This document shows positions 24,101-36,246 of a stretch of DNA of 64,000 bases, piece after piece (position 1 is the stretch's first letter; every line of letters begins with the position of its first letter). The notes under the pieces are model-generated. The model was not told the origin of the DNA. It was given only the letters and a program-made list of their open reading frames with translations, and ran no database searches. Both the position numbers and the translations under genes were made by a program. The DNA comes from Hyaloperonospora brassicae. Its lineage: Eukaryota > Oomycota > Peronosporomycetes > Peronosporales > Peronosporaceae. The stretch is taken from contig CANTFL010000545.1 in the NCBI GenBank assembly GCA_947650285.1, forward strand, positions 62,001 through 126,000, read 5' to 3'.

Positions 24101-27100
24101 AGGTTGCAATATATTAAAATACATAAGAAGCTCTAAACGAAATGAGGTAGATTTATACTGCGATACTTGTTGGCCATATTCTGCCATAATATTAATCAAA
24201 AAGAATATCGATTGTGTTTCGGCGCTACCAAAAATGGGGCAGAAAGCGATGATCAAAAAATCGAGGCGGATGGCCATACTTTAGCCAGCGTATATAATTT
24301 ACAATGTGACTAGGATTAAATTGGTTCCATTTTCATTGTTCTGCTTTTCGTATCGATCTATTAACACAAATATCCCACTTAACTTAAAAATGCCAAAGCC
24401 GAAGAGCTTAGACTTACTGTACACATGTAGGCTTAGCCCATCAGATAGACATCATTTAAAAGGTGAGAATCTGTAAGAGCTCGACTATCGGCAGATCCGC
24501 AACCAGCGTCATTGATTAGCCATGAAAAAAAGGCATACAAAAAACAAGATAACTAAGCTCTTAAAGCATTGGCTGTATGCGACACGGGATATGTTTACCT
24601 TGCTTTACCAGCAAAGTTAGTTAGCATACAGATTTTGGACGTTTAATACTGTTGATAGTGCAGCATGTCCAAAATGATGCTACCATGTCGATCCACGGAC
24701 GTAGACCAGAGATCTTAGCAAGAATTGTTTCTAGCACAAGGCGATCGCGAAAGACTCCAGGTCATAATCGTTGTTCATACTAGACGACGTCAGAAAGATT
24801 GGTGGTATCACGAAAAATGAGATGAAGGTCACGTTTGACGGTCAAATTAAGCAATATCTGTTAAAATTTAAGCATCAGGAATAAGCATCGCAACGTAATG
24901 GACCTTCATTTATTAAAGGCTTAGATTACCCGATCAGACAGTCCTTTAAGCATTTGAGGTGGATTAGAAGGGTGATAGAGATCCTGGAACATCGGTTTCG
25001 TTAGCGGGACGTGCACGCTCATTGCACATTCGACAGCTCGCGAATTGTACCACGATCAACTTGCTTGGGAAACAACGTGATATACGCTATCATTGCCGAG
25101 TCTTGCAAAAATATTTATTGCAGACCATTCCAAAAATGAATAGAGAATAACTAGAATATGCGACAATCCCATAAAAACCCGGAAGATTTCACCGTAACAC
25201 AGGACCATATCATTGTAATTTCCTAGCGTTCTTTTTGACCAATTTGATAGAAATCGCTCTATAGTACTATTTTGTATTAGTAAGGGATAACGTTGCCAAA
25301 AGACTCTGTTCCACGCCTATTATATCTATTCAGCAAATCCTGAACTATGTAAGGTCAAATGAAGCGTACGTTCCTTGTTTAAGAAGTACACTAAAAGGCG
25401 CATTTGACAATTATAAATCTCAAATTAGAGTAGCGGGTTGTCAATAATGGTCGAGGTCAGAAGGATCGGAGCAATCTTTTGATGAAGTACGGCTAAAATT
25501 GGCACTTATTTATCAAGTTTGCTCCCAACGCATAAGTGCATACTCACTGTCTGATATGCAGGATATATTTATGTATAAAAAAATGCGAAACGGATCATCG
25601 ATAGAAGCTCTCGTAATTCTATAAATAGACTCAGATCAAGTGAATTTATATTTTAGTGTTGGTAGTCGTTGTAAGCAGCTGCTGTTTATAGTGTTAAGGT
25701 TTACAATAAATCGTTTGGATTTATAAATTTGTACCGTAATGGCTACATGTTAAGTATATATTTGAAATAATTGCGCTATAAGAAGAGTTTAATATATAGT
25801 TATACATCGCAACGCTTTGGCCGCTGAGTAGTTTAAGTCTTTGCGATCGACATTTTCAATTCTGATCGGCTACCCGCGGGCGATGTGAGATATACAACCT
25901 TTATACACAGCTCTAGAAATTATCTGTGCGCAAAACCGTACCGGGTAATATCTAGTATCGTGCACCAATTAAAAAGGTTTTATGCTGCTACGGTAACGAT
26001 TCTGAAGTCGGTACTGAATGGAGAAGTCTATATTGTGAGATGGATCGTATAAACCTTTTCTTTCATGTATTTGGTCGACGACATGAATATGGCCGATGTA
26101 TCGATGAGATGTATATGCGTGATCAGGAAATTCCGCAGCTATAACCGCCCTTAGTGCTATCCTTTGATGGGGAAAGTATGCGGCGAGGGATTAGTAACGA
26201 TTATCCACATCGGGGAAAATATTCGCCTGTATGTTAAGATCAGTGCGAGAGTATGAACCGAGCTATAATGATCATGTGTTCACCCATACACGATATATGG
26301 ACTGACCTAACGATATGATAATAAACCAAATTAACATTGCAATTTTTACTTGTGTGGCTCGAGATAAATTACACACTTCCTCAAAGAATTTATACATACA
26401 GCAAGAAAATACCACTTTATGAAGATCACATTAAGAACAAAATCGGCGCACGTCCGAAAACAGAAATGATCGAGGCGATCAATGACTGTCCTGAGCCAGT
26501 CAATTTCAGAATATAGAGTTTTAATGAACAAATTGCGTATTTGCATAAGTCTCGTATTTAAGCTAAGGTAGCAATTACCTATCTCATTGTTTACGAAACG
26601 CGAGAAGCAGTCGTAAAGGGCTGACGCATTATGTGCTTAAAACTGCAAATTAAAGCAGAAAAATTCTTGTGGTAAATGACGCTCATTAAGTCTTTGTCGT
26701 CTGCACCTTAATGCGCTAAAAAGCATGTAGCATAGAGAGAGTCTTATAAAGTTGTTACCGTTAGCTGTAAGCATTTAAGCGCAATATCCTCCTACTCGGC
26801 AAAAAAGTGATTTCCATAATGCAATCCTAAGATAACACGGAGCCTCATTTGTTTCAGACAAACCGTTCATCAATAATACAAATCAAGATTCGTAAATGAC
26901 GACTGTTGACGGTCCAAATTTCTCGAAAAAATGCCGAGGTCACTGCAGTTCTTCGCAAATTATTTGTTTACTTGGATATTAAACCATAACTCACAGCCTT
27001 TCTGACAGTTCGCTGATACGACGGCCCAGTATTAATCAGGCCGGAAAGTCCATCGGTGGGGAAACGCACTGATACAACACAAATAGGCTCATTCCCTTAT

Positions 27101-30100
27101 TAGCTTGATTGGGAATGTGAGACAAGCGTCGCGCGAGATCACGTACTCGTGCGTGTGATGCATTAATTCTTAAATACGTTTTGTGCGATTTGATTTAGAG
27201 TCTTGCTAAAAGCATATTGATTATTGAATCGATACATATCTTGAAGTTATATTCTTTATTAAACAACAGTTGCCGCAGACACACCACGTTTCATCGATCG
27301 CACTTAAAAATATGAGAATGCGAAATATGCACAAATTTAGATGCGTCTATTAGCGGGCATCGTGGTCGTGTTATTTACAAAACGCGGTAAGTACACGTTT
27401 CTTCTGACCTCGCCAATTTGTGTTTTGCGCAAGCACATATGTGCTTGCGATTCATGTCAACGGCAAAATCATAGGTCTGTATTTTGTGCACCATCGAAGC
27501 CTAAAATGATTTAAATAAAAATTGGATATCTTTCCGTGGATTTTGTAGCCTTGTTTCTAAAGAACATCTCAAGAGTATTGGATGAAGTGTTTTTGCTGAT
27601 CGAATTAATAAGATGCTACAAATTTTAGTTCATATATGAGTATACCATAGTCGAGGACTGTGCTCATGCATTTATTGAAACATGTTTATAGACTTCATGG
27701 ACTGAAGTATATTTTGAATTTGTCCGATATCAGTGTACGGCTAAGTTTCGGCAATCTATGCTTCCTTCTTGCAAAATAAGGCAAAAAAATCACTCTAATA
27801 CTATGCAACAACAGATGGTTGGACGGAAAGTTAAAAAAATATACTTATAAATTTGAATAATTAGTGGCGCGTGAAAAGCTAGAAGTGGAGCTCATATTCT
27901 ATATATATCTGCATATGCAATAATCCAATTTGATACAAGATATCTTATTGCGGATTTATACACACATAATAAGTACTACGTGAAGTAATCATAATTTCTT
28001 TTACGTGTCTGGAAGTAGTATAAACGTTGATCAAATATACATATCGCATTTAATATCAGTTATTTGGCCATAGTCACATGTACTCATTTCTCATCTTTCC
28101 GATAATGCTATCATAGTAAGTCAACGATTAAGTTATTTAGTATCTCTTGCACTAAACTTGCCAACAAATGAGTTGTAATGAATATCTATTATTCGGAGCA
28201 ATACACGTAATCAATATTTAGATATTACTCGGTGTGAGGAGATGCATTTTTTAGGTACTGAAGAGATTAAAGTTGCAATATAGATTATGATAATACTAGC
28301 AAGTATGCACATAAATCCACTAGGCTGCATAAATATGAATAATGTCCTACTTTTGTCAACATTATATGCAGCGAAGCGATCATAATACATATATTGAATG
28401 TGTCGGCTAGCTTCAATCCGATCTTTGTCGGCGGAAAATAGATCAGATTTTTATAATATCGTGCTCAATGAGAAACTGAATTAAAATGGATTGATAGGCT
28501 AGGTCCGGGATCTTTTGATATTGGTCGACTAAAAAGCTCAGTAATGAGAAATGTTGATTTGCTGTCCGATCACCGTAGTCCACAAGCTTATGAGGGGAAA
28601 AAGGAAGTACAGTATTCTTTGACTGCGCAACTGGCATCGGCTGTAATATATCGTTCATGCGAATTCAAAGCTGTTCGTTCTGAAGGAAATGTGCTGATCA
28701 TTGAGAAAAAAACTGCGGATACACGATTGATAAGAATTTGATCGTATATGTATATTTATGGAGTGCTACGAATCGGTATATGATCACGATTGCTGTCCAT
28801 AAAATATACATTTATACTTGCCATGCTCGAAGCAATCTAGATGAAATGGTAGTAGGTCTGATCCACAACCGCCAAAAGAGAGCATAAAGTGACATGTTGA
28901 CAACAAGTTCTAATGGTTAAGGTACATATGGACCCACTTGTAGCTCTGAGATGTTATCGGCTGCATGGAACAGGATATAGTACTTGAAAGAATAACTAAA
29001 GTCGTTCTTTTCCTGAAAGCACTGATCAAATTTTGACGTTAAAGAAAATCAGCAGCAATTGATCTGATAAACCTCTATAAATTGTTTATCCGGGGGCTCA
29101 AGATTTTTTAATTACTTTACACTGTGATTGAACGCAATAAGCGTACAAGTATTGATATGCAATATCGAAAGACGTACAAAGTGCAGAAGGTAAGTAAGCA
29201 ATTTACAACTTTATCGTACAAGGCGGAATTGCGATATATACAGGGCACCTCATATCAATTACCCCAAGACAAACTGTGATCGCTTTTATTCCTTTTGCGC
29301 GCGCAACCCTGACCACCCATAGACATGATTAGGATCAAATTTGACGATAATATACCGATATAGTGCAACCCACCCTACGGATATGTAGCAAGGTGAGGAA
29401 AACATCTTTACACCATGTATCGGATTATCCGCTCCGTTCGTCGGTCGTCTAGGCACAAGTGGAGGATCGGAAGTACATCAGCAATTTTTTCTCCCTACTC
29501 CACCACACATCACAGCTAGCCACATCGATGACTATGGTCTCGCACACAACATCCCGCAGCTGGGTCTCATACTGCATATTGTTCTACATACGTCAGTTTG
29601 TGTCGTTGGTGAACGTAGTACGAGGCTGCGCAGAAGGACACATTGATTAAGAAAATATTGTATATTTAGTTACATGACCTTCATACAATTTCTCGTACGG
29701 CAACCGAATATCGTGTATAAATTTACGTAGAATAAGTACAGACCTGGAAATTTTATACCTGCTTTGCAAGAGGTGTTGGCTTGGGAAATGCGAAGTGTTG
29801 GGGCAACACGGTGGACCTTTACCGGAGTGCTCGTCTAGTAGGACTATAATCCAGTGGTTCCTGTCATCATCGAGAACGACCACTACCTTTATTATGACAC
29901 CAGGATCCGACGGTGGGTAAATTTATACGGAGGCGGTTGTGATCGTATCGATATTATTAATGCAATGTACAATCTTGCTGTAGGCTCGGTAATGATGACC
30001 GCAGATAGCGGCATTACGTATTCGGCAAAAACAACTCGCATCGTGGTACAGCAGTACCAATTGATCCTCGCGGGGATAAATGCATTAGGAGCTGGGAGAG

Positions 30101-30526
30101 CACAGTAGTGCTGTCCACAACGACACGTTCGAGTAATTGACCGTATTTTTTTATTTGGCAAAGACCGTGCACAACATCTCAATTTTTCTAGCGGAGATAC
30201 AGGTATTAGACGCACGAACGTACGCCATGGCTCTTTACACACGTCATACAGGAAACTAGTATCAGGAGGTGAACTTGACAGTTTCAGATCCAAATCCACT
30301 GGTTAAAGAAACGCCTCGACACCCACCGTCGTAGGAAATACAATAGAAAAAATGAACGATTGTCCGTCTGCAGCGGTTACAGCAGACCGAACTACTATTG
30401 AGGGGAGATTAATGACAAGAGCTCACCACAATGAGCGATTTTACCTTTATCAGCGCCCTCGCGAGACGGATTTGTCGAAGTGTACATTTCTGCTGACCAT
30501 TTTGAATTGCTAGCGACTACAGAAAC
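12200..30526. other. AT-rich, gene-poor island of about 18 kb
   Basis: Both strands were scanned. Stops are dense in all six frames and the longest open stretch is about 113 codons, without recognisable domains. Composition is clearly more AT-rich than the gene blocks on either side. Slightly GC-richer patches occur near 15240-15480, 16200-16500, 16780-17210 and 29240-30300; these may be old element fragments, but none could be named. No tandem array, tRNA, rRNA or mitochondrial gene was recognised. The island ends at a solo LTR. Confidence 0.6.
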
Positions 30527-30968
30527 TAAAACGGGGCACCGACGACTACGTACTGGTCAACCAGTACGGAGTTTACTATCACTGACTGTAGTGATAGTCA
30601 GTGCCCAGCTAGGTGTAGAACGACACAGAGGAAGGTAGAACGACTAAGGTGAACGACTCTAGTCGTAGGAAAAGTAAAACTATTGATAATATAATTAAGT
30701 CCTACAACTCTTGTGTCTCTGTTTGTCCTGACTTAATTATACTAATGTAATTACATGTATGATGACGTCTACTCAACACCCATTGCGCGCGTCTAGCAGC
30801 GATTGGTGGGTTGATATCATCACATTATCAACCAATGAGTAGACCCTTCGGTCTTCTTCAACAATATCATCATGCTCTGTGAAATTGTTGAAAGAATACT
30901 CAACGTAATATTCTTTATTGTCATTTTATCCTTAGTGACAATCTCATGCAACGGTCCACCCCGTTAGA
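30527..30968 (-). repeat. Solo LTR of the gypsy family (442 bp)
   Basis: The reverse complement aligns along its full length with the 3' LTR at 2798-3239, with scattered substitutions and the same 442-bp length. The ends have decayed (TCTAAC and TTTTA rather than TGTAAC and GTTACA). The flanks are GAAAC on the left (30522-30526) and TAAAC on the right (30969-30973): a 5-bp target duplication with one mismatch, as expected for Ty3/gypsy insertion. No internal element sequence adjoins it, so it is a solo LTR left by LTR-LTR recombination. Confidence 0.9.
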
Positions 30969-32085
30969 TAAACACTATTTGGAACATGATCTGATCGCTA
31001 ATTTGACTAATGTAGTAAACTAAAGGTACGATACTACAACACGACGAGCTTTGTATCAGAATCGAGCAGCACGATACATTTGCATCTTACCGGGTACTAT
31101 TGCCATTAAACGTCGACCTGGACATCGTTACCGATATGTGTCAATCAGATGCGATAGCTCTGATGCATACCATTACGTTTTAGCTCTGGAGCCATTCCAC
31201 GAACGACATGTTTGTTGTACAAACTAGTAGAAAGCAAAATGTATGTGCGATCGAATTTTCTGACTGCATCTGGCAAGCACTTTTGACTCCACGTAAGTCG
31301 AATGAGAATGGCTTTGTACCACTCTGTGATACCCAGCAGACAGGTGTCACTCCATGAACAATTGTATGTATTAAAAACGTATAATTTAGTGACACAGTTT
31401 TCGTAAGAATCGCAAAAAAGTCTCAACGAGTATGCAACAAGTGCGGGGAACCCCACGCTTACATAACATTTGATGTTCGGGCTAAATGGTTGTATTGCTT
31501 CAAGCTAGGGGTGAAGGTAGAATCGATTTCTAATGTAAACGCAATAGACCGTCTACGTGGGTCGCAATCACAAGATAGCATACTGCGGTATCCTGTCTTG
31601 TGATTGTATTGACAGCCACCACCTTAACCACTCCTGCTAGCAAGTCTGTACCTATACATGTTGAGTGGAAGATGATTGAGCCGTATTTGTTAAACAAAGT
31701 AGGAAGCATGTCGAAAGCAAAGAAACAGGGCTGCGATGCGGGACTGTTTCTGCAGTTCCTTACATGTCAGCTTCCACTCTTACGATTACAATGTACGCTT
31801 CCTTGCAGTTTGATCTCGATACTTTCTTATCTAATAATTCTGCAAGACTTCTCATAATCATTTGATGATTGATGAGAAGCCTTGCTTTATAGCGAGTATG
31901 CCAAGAGGTTTTACGCACGTAAACTTTCTCTTGGACAGCTTAGCCGGAGATGTCAATCGATTCTTTTGACTACGATTGCCTTCCAGCATAGGAAAGATGC
32001 ATCTGACTGATTGTTCATGCATTGTCTTCTGCCTCATGGGCCACGTTGCTCCGTGCTTCAGTACATGTCATGATAGCATCCTCAA
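30969..32085. other. Unassigned sequence left of the MULE
   Basis: Short frames only (for example 31145-31456 minus and 31600-31857 plus), none with a recognised domain. The stretch may be old element DNA. It forms the left flank of the MULE insertion. Confidence 0.4.
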
Positions 32086-32094
32086 TACCAATAT
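32086..32094 (+). repeat. Left target-site duplication of the MULE
   Basis: TACCAATAT, identical to 35854-35862 on the other side of the element. Confidence 0.9.
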
Positions 32095-32158
32095 GGCCAC
32101 GACTAGGGGCACACCCCACTTTTGCTAGGGGCACACCCGCTCGCCTAAGATGATGATG
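32095..32158 (+). repeat. Left terminal inverted repeat (64 bp)
   Basis: Matches the complement of 35768-35853 apart from a few substitutions and one missing 22-bp internal unit. It contains a GCTAGGGGCACACC-type sub-repeat. Confidence 0.9.
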
Positions 32159-32500
32159 AAAAGGACTTCACATATTATAATGCAGAATAATGTACGTATA
32201 CAGTCGAGTTCAGTTTAACAAAACCCCACTAAACCAAAATGCTGTGATTGAATGGTCTAGGCTCTGGAGGTTAAGGAGATGAATTTTATCTACTTCAATA
32301 GAATAAGAACATGTCTCTAACATCTATCTTAGCCGAAAATTGCTTCTACGTCCCCTCATAAGCATACTATACAACAGAGAGCACAAGCTGGACCACCAAG
32401 GTGGCGTGCGAAGACCCGAGAGAGAGACAATCGTCTCTAAAAAAATCCCCGACCCCCACCTGCCGCTCTCGTTGGTAACAGCTTTCCTTCCAGGAACGAG

Positions 32501-34530
32501 ATGGAGACGAAGTTACACGGTTTTGCGTCTACCCAAGGGTATGCCATCATCGTCGTAAGATCAAAGAAAACGAGGCTGGGTCTTCAACAGGTCTACTATA
32601 AGTGCGATCGCGGCGGGACGTACAAGAACAGTCAGAACCTCAGCGATGGTGAAAGGAAGCGACGGACATCCAGCAGGTTGATGGAATGCCCATTTAATGG
32701 GCGCGGCGACGCGAAAGCGGACGGATCTTGGACCTTCTGCATCATTACCGCCAGCCACAACCACAATCCTTCGTTGCATCTGGCCGGTCATTCAACCCAT
32801 CAAAAGCTCTCGCACGAGCTGGTTGCAATTATCAAGGGACTGCTTAACGTGACGGTCCCTTCACGAAGCATCAAAATCAGTTGAAAGTGACACATAGCGT
32901 AAAGTTTCCCATGAAGAAGCATTACAACACCATTCAGCAGCTGACCAAAAAGGAGCTTAACGGCAAGAGTCCGGTCGAAGTGCTGGTCAAAGCTTTCAGG
33001 GATGAGGCCAATGGAATTGAGCTGGTTTTGGACGATTGTGGACGTGTAACCCATCGCAATTTTGCACACGCGGCAATGGTGGAGTTAATGAGACTCAATC
33101 ACGACGTCTTAGTCTTAGAATTCCACCTACAAGACAAATAAATACCGTTTGCCTCTCCTGCACGTCGTTGGTTCCACCGCATTGCACACCACATTCTCCG
33201 CGGCCTTCGTTTTCATGAATAACGAGAGCGAAGAATCGTACAGGACTGCTGTTGGGTTCTTGCACAAACTTTTCCACATCGATGCTCTGCCAAAAGTCTT
33301 TGCAGTTGAACGAGAACTTGCCCTGATCTCGGCATTGCAGCATTAATTTCCTGAGCCCTCGAATTTGTTGTGTGTGTGGCATAGTGAGAAGAACATCACC
33401 AAGAATTGCAAGCGCCGTCTTGGCAGCAACTACGAACAGTTCATGAAAGACTGGGCAGCGGTAAAAAGTTTGTTATTTTGCAACTTTCACCAAGCTTGTA
33501 ATCCATCATGCTGATATCATTTTTTAGATAGTGCATGCAGAGACAGAAACTGTATTTAATGAGCTCTGGTCCAGTTTCCACACTCGCTACCAAATGTACC
33601 AGGAAGCGCTTAAATACCTGGACGACACGTGGATATATCCTCACAAGAAAAGGTTTGTTGCGGCATGGACCAACAACGTTACTCACCTTGCGCATGCTGT
33701 TACTTGGTACGTGGTGAAAGCGCTCACAGCCGGCTGAAAACGTATCCGGGCACGAGCATGCTTGATTTGTTGCAATGCTGCAAGATGATCACGGTGTCGA
33801 TTGAAGGTTTCCTGACAGATTACCGCGCAAAACGCGCGAGCGATCAGATACAGACCCCTCTGTTTGCCTACCCTTCCCCGAAGACGGTATCCTCAGAACG
33901 TCACAAAAAGCGTTTCAAATTTTGCTTCGAGCAAAGTCAACGAGAAGGCAAGTCAAATATGTAATGATGCTGGCAAAGTTTAACATCTCTTTATTTACCT
34001 TTGATCTGGTTGCAGCTAGAATACGCACGCAGACCGGTCCAATCTGAGGAAAAGATATGCTTTCATGCGTTCACGACAGTCTGGGGTATGCCATACCATC
34101 ACCGGCTCAGGAATTTGATCAGCGAGGATAAGCGATTAAGCTTGAACGACTTTCATCCCCATTGGCACATTGTGGAACGTATTTCTCTTTGTCCTGATGC
34201 TTTTGAAAAACCCGGAGATCATTTGCATGTTGTGATGGAACAATTAGCCAACAATGTGGCTCAGTTACCGGATCACCAACAGAGAGCAACTATTGAGCAT
34301 CTCCACCATCTGTCCTAGCTTTTGCCCTGTCCGATCAAGGAACCAGAAGCTGTGAGGACAAAGGGCCGCCCAAGCACCTCGACAAAAAGAAATTTGTCTG
34401 GATTTTAATACGTGGAACAATCGCAGAAGCGGAGGAAAGCGGAGAAATGTAGCGCATGTGGTGGCGTCGGTCACCGCAAAAACTCGAAGAGCTGTCCAAA
34501 TTATATCTCGCCTTCCACGTTTGCATCCGC
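32501..34530 (+). pseudogene. MULE transposase with FAR1-like domain, broken
   Basis: From ATG 32501 a FAR1/WRKY-GCM1-type zinc domain is visible (YYKCDRGG, MECPFNG, ASHNHNPS giving the C-C-H-H ligands). The MULE catalytic region follows at about 33080-33460 (LPLLHVVGSTALHTTFSAAF, then WHSEKNITKNCKRR), then AAWTNNVTHLAHA and SAHSRLKTYPGTSMLDL near 33660-33770. A degenerate SWIM-like region (HAFTTVWGMPYHHRL) comes near 34070 and a zinc knuckle ([16 protein letters not shown]) near 34450. Single-base shifts and stops interrupt it, including one at about 33119-33122 at the codon of the first catalytic Asp. The second catalytic Asp position reads VERELAL instead of the usual DREL. Non-functional. 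Confidence 0.85.
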
Positions 34531-35767
34531 AATTCATAAAAATGCAGTGACGTCGTCAGCGACGAAATTGCTTGAGCTATAATTCGATTTGGATTGATTA
34601 TCGAGCTACAGATGGCTTCATTATCCAGCACCACAACCACGTCCGTGTGCTCGATCAGAGAGTGCAGGTAACATTGACTTACAAGGCTCCACAACTTCCG
34701 ACGAGACCAGAATCAAGGAGAAAAATAGTAAAAACCAATTTACCTTTGCCACTATAAATTGAGTGATAGCCGTTCAAGCTAGAGCACATTCAGTCATAAT
34801 CATGTACCTCCACCCCAAGCATTGTTAGCCATATATCCTTTCTGTGCAACCCATGCAAGTTCGCATCCGGTATAGTACCTGGTCGTCATGCCCTTTCAAT
34901 CGCACAATGACCTTGTAAGTAACCGTTCTTAGCACCTCCGTACCCGAAATTATGTGCCCGGGGTGGGACGATCAACGGTATGGATTGGTACCTACCTCGT
35001 CACAGACGTTAGCTGTAATTCCACAGATACTGCACGCGGTACGTGCTTGTTCGTGCCTTGAAGAAGCTAAGGAGAAGCTCACTCGTGCTGCAACTCACCA
35101 CTGAACGGATGCGAAAATTCGTAAGCCATGTTGATGTTAATTAAAAAAAGTGGCAGAGCAGAAGAAGGAGGAGAAAATACGCCGGGGTGGTCGTCTGCTA
35201 AGTAAGACCGAGGCAGCCATGAGCAAAGCTGTTTCCAAGCAGCGTCCACTGCAGCTGGAAAAAAACGTCCGAGTTCAGTCGCGAGCTGTTTATGGTCACT
35301 GTTGTGCTTATTGGCATCGCATTGGCTCTCAATCAAATTGTATTTGTGGAGTAGCGGAGGTGCTGCAGAGGCGCACCTGTCATTCGAAGTCATTCAAAAC
35401 GCCAACATTCATGTGAGACGTGGTGTATTGTTTGGCATACCTTAAGAGATTAATTCGGCAGCCACATGCCAAGATTATGCATGTTGATAACATCTTCATA
35501 ACGACTCGTGACTGTGAGCACGTAGAAACTCGAATGTCGTTGCCACTGCCCATGGTTGGATCTTGGCATCGTACCTATGGATTGTATACCGTCTTTGAGA
35601 CGGTAGAGACTCCAGCAGGCTTAGCCCTTTTATACACCGCCCTGGCCAAGATGGATTGATACGATCTCGCGCATGAGTGCAATCACTGTTTAAGATAGGG
35701 ATATATCGAGCAGTAGTAAGTGACTACGTGTTTACTTATTCTGCTTCATAAATTGTGAAGTCCTAGG
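34531..35767 (+). other. Remaining MULE interior
   Basis: Holds two protein-like + frames, 35150-35416 (lysine-rich N-terminus) and 35420-35659 (DNIFITTRDCEHVETRM...), broken from each other by a stop. They may be a second element gene or captured host sequence. No domain was recognised. Confidence 0.35.
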
Positions 35768-35853
35768 CATCATCATTTTAGGCGGGCGGGTGTGCCCGTA
35801 GCAAAAATGGGGTGTGCCCCTAGCAAAAATGGGGTGTGCCCCTAGTCGTGGCC
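35768..35853 (-). repeat. Right terminal inverted repeat (86 bp)
   Basis: Inverted partner of 32095-32158. It is 22 bp longer because the sub-unit TAGCAAAAATGGGGTGTG plus CCCC is present once more (units at about 35799-35820 and 35821-35842). The sub-repeats may be transposase binding sites; this is inference. Confidence 0.9.
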
Positions 35854-35862
35854 TACCAATAT
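35854..35862 (+). repeat. Right target-site duplication of the MULE
   Basis: TACCAATAT, identical to 32086-32094. Confidence 0.9.
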
Positions 35863-36246
35863 ATGCGCAGCTATCCATTTTCGACCGACCAGTTCATGAG
35901 CTCGACACTTCAGGCACAGGATGACTTTCAGGCTCTCATTCGAATCGGCCTTCGTTGTGGCTATGTACTCCGCGTTATTCGGGCTGCTACATCTGGCCAC
36001 GTTCGTAGATCCTGGGCTCAATTTCGATCACACGGTGTGGGGTGAAAATGAAGACGCAAATATGAAAGAGCTAGAATTCGTCAACACCTCCATTACGGAT
36101 TAATAACGAGCCAGCCGTATCATCATTTCACATGCACACAGTCAGCACTATGCACGCACAGAAGACAGCAAACTTCGCACACGCAAGATTGACACCCGTC
36201 CCTCCGTCCTGCAGCTACACGTACTTGCAGGCGCATTCAACATCAA
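35863..36246. other. Sequence between the MULE and the first PWWP gene
   Basis: Two overlapping + frames (35836-36045 and 35921-36103) start at the MULE edge and are protein-like (SYPFSTDQFMSSTLQAQDDF; HTVWGENEDANMKELEFVNT). They may be remains of a gene split by the insertion. Otherwise this is the 3' flank of the minus-strand PWWP gene. Confidence 0.35.

Larger units (their letters stand above)
32095..35853 (+). mobile_element. Mutator-like (MULE) DNA transposon, full length, 3759 bp
   Basis: Terminal inverted repeats start GGCCACGACTAGGGGCACAC at 32095 and end with its complement at 35853. Perfect 9-bp target duplications (TACCAATAT) lie at 32086-32094 and 35854-35862, the size typical of MULEs. 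Inside, on the + strand, is a broken transposase with a FAR1-like DNA-binding domain, MULE transposase blocks and a zinc knuckle. The perfect duplication suggests a fairly recent insertion even though the transposase is dead, which would fit mobilisation in trans or later decay. Confidence 0.93.

Noticed and set aside
12200..30526. AT-rich island as a mitochondrial insertion
   Set aside because: No mitochondrial protein, rRNA or tRNA was recognised in any frame.
2798..30968. The inverted LTR pair as terminal inverted repeats of one giant transposon
   Set aside because: Each has LTR features of its own. The left one adjoins gypsy pol and a polypurine tract, and the right one has its own short flank duplication, so they are separate insertions.
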